DNA of 64,000 bases from Actinernus sp. WN-2022 (Eukaryota > Cnidaria > Anthozoa > Actiniaria > Actinernidae): assembly GCA_030867875.1 (NCBI GenBank), contig JAOWCC010000064.1:37346802-37410801 (forward strand). Direction: 5' to 3'. A model generated the notes under the pieces. That model made no database searches. It saw only the letters and a list, made by a program, of their open reading frames with translations, and was not told the origin of the DNA. The translations under genes and the position numbers were made by a program. Shown here piece after piece: positions 13,101 through 25,100 of the stretch; the first letter of the stretch is position 1, and each line of letters begins with the position of its first letter.

Positions 13101-16100
13101 TTGTTGTCCCAATTCAGATCACGTGACTTTCCCTTAGCAACAACAACAACAACAACAAATTATTTTTATTATTTTTATTTATTTATTTATTCGTGTCCTC
13201 TTAAATATACATGTTATACGAGTTATGGGAAGCATTTGAATCTTAGAACTTGAAAACAAAGCACTGAATCCTCTGGAGTGCTGTCACTTGATCTGTATTG
13301 GGACAACATCGAGGGAAGCTAATTAATAAATATGTCTATTATTACCGTTTTCGTTGAAGTGCGAACCTGAAAGTTTCAAGTCTCGTTTGAAAAATTGCAT
13401 TTAGCCGACTGTCCATCAACATTGCATTTAGCCGACTGTCCATCAACATTGCATTTAGCCGACTGTCCATCAACATTGCATTTAGCCGACTGTCCATCAA
13501 CATTGCATTTAGCGGACTGTCCATCAACATTGCATTTAGCCGACTGTCCATCAACATTGCATTTAGCGGACTGTCCATCAACATTGCATTTAGCGGACTG
13601 TCCATCAACATTGCATTTAGCCGACTGTCCATCAACATTGCATTTAGCGGACTGTCAATCAACATTGCATTTAGCCGACTGTCCATCAACATTGCATTTA
13701 GCGGACTGTCCATCAACATTGCATTTAGCCGACTGTCCATCAACATTGCATTTAGCGGACTGTCCATCAACATTGCATTTAGCCGACTGTCCATCAACAT
13801 TGCATTTAGCGGACTGTCCATCAACATTGCATTTAGCCGACTGTCCATCAACATTGCATTTAGCGGACTGTCCATCAACATTTCATGAAGTCTAGGCAGT
13901 AAAAGCTTCGTATGATACTAGACTCCACGTGTTATCGATGGTCGACTAAATGCAATTTCCAAACGAGACTTGAAACTTTCAGGGTCGCACTTAAACGGCA
14001 ATAACAATGTAACATCTTTTAACTGATAGGACTAGAAGTGTTAGGTTCAAATATGGTTTTTGGCTATAAATGAAAGCAGCTATGATGCTAACACTTTGGT
14101 CTGCCGTGTTGTTTCAGAGGTCCTGCTATTCCTTCAGCGAAATTAGAAGAACTAATTGCTTCTTGGAGGACGTATGCAAATGAAACCCACCAGAAGATTA
14201 TTCAGTGCAAGGTGCATGACCTTTCAAGTGTACCCTTTAAATTACTGTAAAAATCGTTTTCTAAGTTGTCATAAATATTACGCATTTTAGATGTCTTTAT
14301 TTTTGGTGGCGTGAGGCAGCCGCCATCTTGGATCTTATGACGTCACACGGTTGCCGCTATTGTTAGGGGAAACCGAGTGACGTCATAAGATCCAAGATGG
14401 CGGCGCCAGCGAATTTCAAAGCCCCAAATGGCACACTAGTATCAGGAGCCCATTACCAGGAGCGTACCTATGTGATGGGTAGCGCCCACAGCACAGTAGA
14501 CGATGTGGCTATTTATAGTATATATTACCAGGAGCCCATTACCAGGAGCGTACCTTTGTGATGGGTAGCGCCCACAGCACAGTAGACGATGTGGCTATTT
14601 ATAGTATATATCACCAGGAGCCCATTACCAGGAGCGTATCTATGTGATGGGTAGCGCCCACAGCACAGTAGACGATGTGGCTATTTATAGTCGCGAAGTT
14701 CTGGTATGCGATTACGTTGTCTTTTGTTCTCTTGCGCTTTAGTATTTTTAGCAGTTTGAACCGTGTTAATTACAATTTTTCAGTGCATGGTTAAAAGTGA
14801 CGGCCTTTGTTTCTTCTCGCGGGAAACAAAGCTAAAAATAGCTACATCATCTGTTCTGCTGTTGGACAGACCTAATCTGGGAGATGCACGCTCCTGGTAA
14901 TGGGCTCCTGCTAGTATCAATATTTAAAAACTCTATTTTCCCGTTTTTTTTACAATAATTTTTCAATTTAGATTATTAAATACTCTCTAATACGTTAACC
15001 TGTTGTGTCTTTCCGGCAGACCTCGTTTGATGGACAGATCCAGGAGCTTAAAAATGGTCGTGTGTTGTCATCGTTACCCCAGCTGGCCATCCCTGGCCCT
15101 TCACAATACCCAGGACCACCCATACTACAGCCCATGGTAGGTGTGGTGTAGGAAGCGGATTATTGTGTTTCTATGGGGAGTGAGGGGAGCCCTTCACAAT
15201 ACCCAGGACCACCCATACTATAGCCCATGGTAGGTGTGGTGTAGGGAGCGGATTATTGTGTCCTATGCGGAGTGAGGGGAGCCCTTCACAATACCCAGGA
15301 CCACCCATACTACAGCCCATGGTAGGTGTGGTGTAGGGAGCGGATTATTGTGTTTCTATGGGGAGTGAGGGGAGCCCTTCACAATACCCAGGACCACCCA
15401 TACTACAGCCCATGGTAGGTGTGGTGTAGGGAGCGGATTATTGTGTTTCTATGGGGAGTGAGGGGAGCCCTTCACAATACCCAGGACCACCCATACTACA
15501 GCCCATGGTAGGTGTGGTGTAGGGAGCCGATTATTGTGTTTCTATGGGGAGTGAGGGGAGCCCTTCACAATACCCAGGACCACCCATACTACAGCCCATG
15601 GTAGGTGTGGTGTAGGGAGCGGATTATTGTGTTTCTATGGGGAGTGAGGGGAGCCCTTCACAATACCCAGGACCACCCATACTACAGCCCATGGTAGGTG
15701 TGGTGTAGGGAGCGGATTATTGTGTTTCTATGGGGAGTGAGGGGAGCCCTTCACAATACCCAGGACCACCCATACTACAGCCCATGGTAGGTGTGGTGTA
15801 GGGAGCGGATTATTGTGTTTCTATGGGGAGTGAGGGGAGCCCTTCACAATACCCAGGACCACCCATACTACAGCCCATGGTAGGTGTGGTGTAGGGAGCG
15901 GATTATTGTGTTTCTATGGGGAGTGAGGGGAGCCCTTCACAATACCCAGGACCACCCATACTACAGCCCATGGTAGGTGTGGTGTAGGGAGCGGATTATT
16001 GTGTTTCTATGGGGAGTGAGGGGAGCCCTTCACAATACCCAGGACCACCCATACTACAGCCCATGGTAGGTGTGGTGTAGGGAGCGGATTATTGTGTTTC

Positions 16101-19100
16101 TATGGGGAGTGAGGGGAGCCCTTCACAATACCCAGGACCACCCATACTACAGCCCATGGTAGGTGTGGTGTAGGGAGCGGATTATTGTGTTTCTATGGGG
16201 AGTGAGGGGAGCCCTTCACAATACCCAGGACCACCCATACTACAGCCCATGGTAGGTGTGGTGTAGAGAGCGGATTATTGTGTTTCTATGGGGAGTGAGG
16301 GGAGCCCTTCACAATACCCAGGACCACCCATACTACAGCCCATGGTAGGTGTGGTGTAGGGAGCGGATTATTGTGTTTCTATGGGGAGTGAGGGGAGCCC
16401 TTCACAATACCCAGGACCACCCATACTACAGCCCATGGTAGGTGTGGTGTAGAGAGCGGATTATTGTGTTTCTATGGGGAGTGAGGGGAGCCCTTCACAA
16501 TACCCAGGACCACCCATACTACAGCCCATGGTAGGTGTGGTGTAGGGAGCGGGTTATTGTGTTTCTATGGGGAGTGAGGGGAGCCCTTCACAATACCCAG
16601 GACCACCCATACTACAGCCCATGGTAGGTGTGGTGTAGGGAGCGGGTTATTGTGTTTCTATGGGGAGTGAGGGGAGCCCTTCACAATACCCAGGACCACC
16701 CATACTACAGCCCATGGTAGGTGTGGTGTAGGTTTTTATTGTATTTCTATGGGGAGTGAGGGGGGCCCTTCACAATACCCAGGACCACCCATACTACAGC
16801 CCATGGTAGGTGACTGTGGTGTAGGGAGCGGATTATTGTGTTTCTATGGGGAGTGAGGGGAGCCCTTCACAATACCCAGGACCACCCATACTACAGCCCA
16901 TGGTAGGTGTGGTGTAGAGAGCGGATTATTGTGTTTCTATGGGGAGTGAGGGGAGCCCTTCACAATACCCAGGACCACCCATACTACAGCCCATGGTAGG
17001 TGTGGTGTAGGGAGCGGATTATTGTGTTTCTATGGGGAGTGAGGGGAGCCCTTCACAATACCCAGGACCACCCATACTACAGCCCATGGTAGGTGTGGTG
17101 TAGGGAGCGGGTTATTGTGTTTCTATGGGGAGTGAGGGGAGCCCTTCACAATACCCAGGACCACCCATACTACAGCCCATGGTATGTGTGGTGTAGGTTT
17201 TTATTGTATTTCTATGGGGAGTGAGGGGGGCCCTTCACAATACCCAGGACCACCCATACTACAGCCCATGGTAGGTGACTGTGGTGTAGGGAGCGGATTA
17301 TTGTGTTTCTATGGGGAGTGAGGGGAGCCCTTCACAATACCCAGGACCACCCATACTACAGCCCATGGTAGGTGTGGTGTATAGAGCGGATTATTGTGTT
17401 TCTATGGGGAGTGAGGGGAGCCCTTCACAATACCCAGGACCACCCATACTACAGCCCATGGTAGGTGTGGTGTAGGGAGCGGATTATTGTGTTTCTATGG
17501 GGAGTGAGGGGAGCCCTTCACAATACCCAGGACCACCCATACTACAGCCCATGGTAGGTGTGGTGTAGGGAGCGGATTATTGTGTTTCTATGGGGAGTGA
17601 GGGGGGCTCTTCACAATACCCCAGACTACCCATACTACAGCCCATGGTAGGTGTGGTGTAGGAAGCGGATTATTGTGTTTCTTATGTGGAGTGAGGGGAG
17701 CTGGAAGAGAAACAGGAAATGAATATATACTGTAGCCTAGGAAAAGTTAGGAGAAAGTATAGAAATGAGGTGCCAGTACGGCAAAGTCAATAATAAGAAT
17801 AACTTTAGCGCAAAATCTCTATGGAAGCACTTTACAAAAGAGGTCATTTTCCCGTGCGTCTGTCTTGCTATTGCACATATGACATCAAAACGTGACAAGA
17901 ACAAAGAAAGTATGCCACGAGACGCAGTCGATTTCTTGCAATACGTGACATCATCTGTGCATATGCACTCTAATACAAGGCTATTGACCAATTAGAACAC
18001 ACGTTTGTTTACTGTATAAAACTTAACATCCTCGGTCTATTGGTGTTTGTGTTTAGGGTCCTCAAGGTCAAGGTCAACTGCAGCAATCCCAACTACCATC
18101 AGACTTCAAGCCAAACGTGGCTCAGCCTTCAGCACCTCTCCCCGTGGCTCCACCTCAAGGTGCCTCTGCTGCTGCTGTTACATCTCAGGGGTCTAAAGTG
18201 CCCCAACAAGTCACCAAAGTAGCACCTCAAGGGCCTAAAATGCTGCCGCAAGGTCCCAAGATGGCCCCACAATTCTCTAAAGTGTCCCAACAGGCGCCTA
18301 AGCCCACAGCTGAGGTCCCTTCTACAAATGGTGCTGCTGCGAACAGTACTGGTGCTTCAGATATCAAGTCTCGCCCATCAAACAGTTTTGAAAAGATTAT
18401 GTTACGATTGTCAACAATGTACCCTTATTTCTCCAGGTATTATTGATCATTGGATATCGGAAAACAAGATCGTGGCTAATGCATTGTAATAGATATTTGT
18501 TTTAAGATCAGAAGACGAAGGTATCTAGTTAACCACGTAATCATGCGACCAACACTTTATAAACCGTTTCCCCACCCACAATTCCCTTTCTCTGACGAAG
18601 GGCTAGTGCTCGAAACGTCAGCTGCTACTCGCTACCCACGGCGGTTAGCATATCGGCTTTTAATTGATCATACCAGTGTTTATCTTCCCCGCCAGTGCAG
18701 ATCAACACTAGTTTTTACAGGAACTAGTCACCCATCGTATCTATTTAACCAGTTTTGTTCTTTTGTCTTAAGATCTGAGCTAACTGGTTTCATTAAAGAA
18801 GTTCGGCAAAACAAGCATGGTACCCTGACCGGTTTGTCACTCGAGGAGATCGTCGCCAGTGTCGCTGATCTGGTGGAGGCAAAGAGAAAGGTATTGTAGA
18901 AGGCGCACAATATGTGTGCTATTAAGCTTGATTCACACTAGCGACACAAGCAAGATACACAGACGCAGTAGTGCACTGATCGTTAGCGTCAAAGAGAAAG
19001 GTATTCTAGAAGGCACGCAATATGTGTGCTCTTAAGCCTGGTTCACACTAGCGACACAAGCAAGATACACAGACGCAGTGTGCATTGATCGTTAGCGTCA

Positions 19101-22100
19101 AAGAGAAAGGTATTCTAGAAGGCACGCAATATGTGTGCTCTTAAGCCTGGTTCACACTAGCGACACAAGCAAGATACACAGACGCAGTGTGCATTGATCG
19201 TTAGCGTCAAAGAGAAAGGTATTCTAGAAGGCACGCAATATGTGTGCTCTTAAGCCTGGTTCACACTAGCGACACAAGCAAGATACACAGACGCAGTAGT
19301 GCACTGATCGTTAGCGTCAAAGAGAAAGGTATTCTAGAAGGCACGCAATATGTGTGCTCTTAAGCCTGGTTCACACTAGCGACACAAGCAAGATACACAG
19401 ACGCAGTGTGCATTGATCGTTAGCGTCAAAGAGAAAGGTATTCTAGAAGGCACGCAATGTGTGTGCTCTTAAGCCTGGTTCACACTAGCGACACAAGCAA
19501 GATACACAGACGCAGTGTGCATTGATCGTTAGCGTCAAAGAGAAAGGTATTCTAGAAGGCACGCAATATGTGTGCTCTTAAGCCTGGTTCACACTAGCGA
19601 CACAAGCAACATACACAGACGAAGTATTGCATTGGTCATTAGTGGCAAAGAGAAAGGTATTCTAGAAGGCACGCAATATGTGTGCTCTTAAACCTGGTTC
19701 ACACTAGCGACACAAGCAACATACACAGACGAAGTATTGCATTGGTCATTAGTGGCAAAGAGAAAGGTATTCTAGAAGGCACGCAATATGTGTGCTCTTA
19801 AGCCTGGTTCACACTAGCGACACAAGCAACATACACAGACGAAGTATTGCATTGGTCATTAGTGGCAAAGAGAAAGGTATTCTAGAAGGCACGCAATATG
19901 TGTGCTCTTAAGCCTGGTTCACACTAGCGACACAAGCAACATACACAGACGAAGTATTGCATTGGTCATTAGTGGCAAAGAGAACGGTATTCTAGAAGGC
20001 ACGCAATATGTGTGCTCTTAAGCCTGGTTCACACTAGCGACACAAGCAACATACACAGACGAAGTATTGCATTGGTCATTAGTGGCAAAGAGAAAGGTAT
20101 TCTAGAAGGCACGCAATATGTGTGCTCTTAAACCTGGTTCACACTAGCGACACAAGCAACATACACAGACGAAGTATTGCATTGGTCATTAGTGGCAAAG
20201 AGAAAGGTATTCTAGAAGGCACGCAATATGTGTGCTCTTAAACCTGGTTCACACTAGCGACACAAGCAACATACACAGACGAAGTATTGCATTGGTCATT
20301 AGTGGCAAAGAGAAAGGTATTCTAGAAGGCACGCAATATGTGTGCTCTTAAGCCTGGTTCACACTAGCGACACAAGCAACATACACAGACGAAGTATTGC
20401 ATTGGTCATTAGTGGCAAAGAGAACGGTATTCTAGAAGGCAAGCAATATGTGTGCTCTGAAGCCTGGTTCACACAAGCGACAGATGCAGTAATGCATTGA
20501 TCATTAGCGGCGCTTGTTGCGCTTGTTAGTATCCCGCACCAGAGTAGAACAAGTACCGCTATTAATACGGTACTGTATGTTGCTTGTACTTATGCTTATG
20601 TCGCTAGTGAAAACAAGACTTAAGACTGGCCTCGCAATGGCTGGTAACATTGCGCAGTGTATCGAACTGTGCAAGCAACAAAGTCGTCGCAAGACAACCT
20701 GATGTAACGGTTGCAAAAACGAACTCATTGTCTTACCCCGTTGTTTTCTTATCGAGTTCATATATCAATTTGTAAGCAGTTCAAAGTCCATGGATGTATG
20801 TTCCATCCGGGTATTTGATATCGAAAATATTGACATGTATTGATTTCATATTTCAAACACTCAATTCAGTGGTTGATCAAGGGTTACAAACACCGAGAAA
20901 ACAATGAATCCCGAGGTGCTCATTGTTAATTTATCTCTTCATCATTTCCACAAACGTGTCTGATAGTGGACAAGGAAGGGAAGCGGGAGAGTTCACGAGG
21001 TCTGTTGTTGGAGACACTGCAAAGGAAAATATTGTCTTCTCCTTATGTAAAGCCATTCTAATGATGGAAGCTCATAAACATCAAACGTTATGAGTATGAA
21101 TTAAGAAATGTCTATCCCTAGGGTAGGAAATCTGATCAAACACTAGTGAGTTTGAACCAGTGTTTTACCGGCATATCAGAGCCCATACAGGTAACAGAAT
21201 ACAGTCTCCTGATTGACCAAAAAGCCAATGAATAATTTATTCTATTTGCAGGTTGGTTTACTTCGTCCACCGGCGGTCTCGGCAGCAGGCACACCACGCA
21301 GCCCCTTACAATCCAGAGGTTACCCCGCCCAGGCTACGAACAACAACCAGCAGATTAACAAGCCGACTCGCCCACTCACATACGCGGCGAATGATGTGGC
21401 AAAAGCTGCCCAACCACCGCTGGGTGGAGCATCTGACTTCTCCAAAAGTGGGCCCCTAGAACTTGACGAGGATGACCCCTGTGTGATTTGTCACGAGGAT
21501 ATGAACAGTAATCGTGATACGGTCACCCTGGAGTGTGGACACAAGTATCACAGCCCGGTAAGACTACTTGGCAGGATTGTGATGTATGTACTCATTATCA
21601 TTCACACACACAACCAGACATTCACACACATAACCAGACAGTCACACATATAACCAGACAGACACACACAACCAGACATTAACACATACAACCAGACATT
21701 CACACATACAACCAGCCATTCACGCATACAACCAGACATTCACACATACGACCAGACATTCACATGCACATACGACCAGACATTCACACATACGACCAGA
21801 CATTCACACATACGACCAGACATTCACATGCACATACAACCAGACATTCACATGCACATACAACCAGACATTCACATGCACATACAACCAGACATTCACA
21901 TGTACATACAATCAGACATTCACATGCACATACAACCAGACATTCACACATACAACCAGACATTCACATGCACATACAACCAGATATTCACATGCACATA
22001 CAACCAGACATTCACATGCACATACAACCAGACATTCACATGCACATACAACCAGACATTCACATGCACATACAACCAGACATTCACATGTACATACAAC

Positions 22101-25100
22101 CAGACATTCACATGTACATACAACCAGACATTCACATGCACATACAACCAGACATTCACATGTACATACAACCAGACATTCACATGCACATACAACCAGA
22201 CATTCACATGCACATACAACCAGACATTCACATGCACATACAACCAGACATTCACATGTACATACAACCAGACATTCACGCATACAACCAGACATTCACA
22301 CACATAATTTGGTATTTATTAATATTTAGTATATACCACACCAGTGAATATCGCTTTTCGCGCGCTCTGATTGGCTACTGAAACAGTGAATATGATTTCA
22401 TATTCACCTCCGAGCAAAGCAGCGATCATCTCGCGCGAGTTTTTGTCCATTTTGACAGAAAATAAAATAACTATTTGGTGCTGGCTATTCACCTGGAGTG
22501 TGGTATATACTAAAACAATTATTCACCTCCACTTCGGTGAATAATTGTTAAATATAGTCAAATATAGTAAAACGCATACTAAGTCCAACCCAAACCAGAC
22601 ATTCACACACACATTAGGTGGGTTCACACTAGCACCTAAGTCTTTCTCATGTCCACTTAGGCTAAGTCAATTTTATAGTAAAACGCATACTAAGTCCAAC
22701 CCAAACCAGACATTCACACACACATTAGGTGGGTTCACACTAGCACCTAAGTCTTTCTCATGCCACTTAGGCTAAGTCAATTTTATAGTAAAACGCATAC
22801 TAAGTCCAACCCAAACCAGACATTCACACACACATTAGGTGGGTTCACACTAGCACCTAAGTCTTTCTCATGTCGACTTAGGCTAAGTCAATTTTATTTT
22901 ATTTAACAGTTCACACACGCTTTTTGTGGCCAGAACGTAACAAGATGTGTTGACATTTGTCGCAAAACATACCAAGGTTTGATCAAATGCGAGACAAGCG
23001 ATTGACTGATTTGTTTAATTAGTCCGCTAATTCTGTCTAAGGGATCCCTGAATGCCAGAGGTTCTACTGTCGTCTCTAGGGAGAACCTCTGAGCACGCGA
23101 AGTATGTGTTCACGGCTAGACTTGTGCTTTCTGTCGGCCGTAAAATAGAGTGACTGATTTCTAGGAATTGTGAGAGAGATTTCGGACAACGAGGGTGAAG
23201 CAAGTTTTTCGATCGATCACTTTGAAAGACTATGACTTTTTGTGGTTATTATACTTTGGTTTTACCTTCCATATCCTGGAAAGTGACGTAATGTTACATT
23301 TCAAAGGAATATTAATTCAGACAATACATTTGCCATTGACCAATTATAGGAGAGTGTGCTTGCATATTGGAAACTAATTAAGCGCTCGGGTAAGCACGCA
23401 GACTAATTTTTTTCTTCGAATTTATGAGAGTATTTTGTCCATTCCGGCATGCTTTGCGCCCCCGAATCTTCGTTACTTATCCATTTATGACTGGGACCGG
23501 CCGGGGAATAGAAAACGCAATTACGTCAAAACTAGGAAATTTGTAAAAAGTGTATATTTAACACGATAAAAGTTAGGATAAGCACGACGCGAAGCGGAGA
23601 CTCCATATCTCTCGTGTTCGTACACATTTCCAAGTGTTTATATAACTCAGCAGAGCAAGCTTCAGCTGATAAGTTTTTTTCATTTCTATAATAAATTTAT
23701 CGGTACATCGCTTGGAATCGGTACACTGCCTATTAATGTTGACCTGTGCCCACAGTAGGCTCGGTACTCGACACGGCTGAAACTGAGCCGAAAGCTGCTA
23801 AGCACGCGTTTGGCTAGCCTGCGTACAGCATCCCCTACATGGGGAGAAACGGAAACGATGAAATCGCCGTTCTCCCTCAAGTAGGGGATGCTGTACGCAG
23901 GCTAGCGTTTGGCTTATTTCATTATCAGACATGTAACTCACCAGGTTATGTTGAATGTTTTCACATATTGAACATATCTCCGGCCACGAAACTTTGTCGT
24001 TATTGTTACAACAAAAAAATGACAGGTATGAACCGCAGTGAATAGTACTCCTTCAACTGGATTACCGACCTGAAGTAACAACAGTTGTTTGCTTTTCCTA
24101 ATTAAATTCAGGTGAAACTAAAGACGCTCCATAAACACATTCGATAAGAAAACAAATGCTTCAGTCTATATCGGCAATCTATTTTGGTTACTCCATATAT
24201 TAGTTTAAAATCGTGCTTGGAGTACTGATGTGTTTTTGACGCCGTGTGATTTTTTTCATCGAGAACTCGCAAATCCCTTCAGTTTGCATTGGGTTTGGGG
24301 TTTGTGGCAAACGTGTGTCCCTGAATTATGTCTGGTAACTAATATGCTAAAACGCGACACGACAGGAGGGAATAATTAACAAGAAATTCCAATTAGAATA
24401 GAATCCGGAAATGTTTTATAGGGTTTCTTGGGGAGCGGCTTTGCTCGGATGTCTGGATGTTTGTAGTCAAGTTCGAAGATTTGCCACTTTTGGGCTGAAA
24501 TGGGAGAAATTTGGCGCAGCACAAAATAGTGCGCGATTCGTTATTTATAAACTGGATATTGGCATGTAGAGAATCATGGCAATTGCTTTGAAATTGCCAA
24601 AGAACGCTCGAGTTTGTATGTTCATATTCTGTAGCTATTTTTAAAGTTCAGGTTATTTTAACCCTGTAGGCAGAAGGAAAAGTGTATATTTGTTTCCGGA
24701 TGTCTGGTCACTGTCTGGGGATTAACCTTTAATTTAGTGTTTTTTTTTTGGGGGGGGGGGGGGGGGGGTTGCGTGAAGTTTATTAGTTGCTCGAAAATTA
24801 TTTCTCTGCTTCTAGCACTGCACGATATTTTTTTAAAGCTCCATGACCTTGCATGATATATATATCTAACTACACTTTTCAGCTAATTATGTTGCTCATT
24901 ACAATTCGTCCCAACAATTCTATACAACTCTACACACACAAAACCAATAATTATAAGGATAAAACGATAACCCATGCACGTCAACATATTTTTACATCGC
25001 ACGCCCGCCCGATCGCGAGCGCTCCACGTACGTGTAAGGAACCGTTCTTTGCTTGGACAAAATGACATGCCCCACTCCCAAATAGCTATGGTAGCATGTT

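Noticed and set aside
13342..13895. Long open frames on both strands with perfect periodic peptides
   Set aside because: Produced by the 27-bp minisatellite, whose length is a multiple of 3; no gene signals.
18543..18899. 118-residue protein
   Set aside because: The first part is a dispersed repeat and the second part is ligase exon I; a splice acceptor at 18772 separates them.
15098..20500. Regular repeats resembling a CRISPR array
   Set aside because: Units are contiguous with no unique spacers, and the DNA is eukaryotic with coding exons inside the first unit.
21764..22381. Four overlapping long frames (up to 205 codons)
   Set aside because: By-products of the 24-bp minisatellite in the ligase intron.
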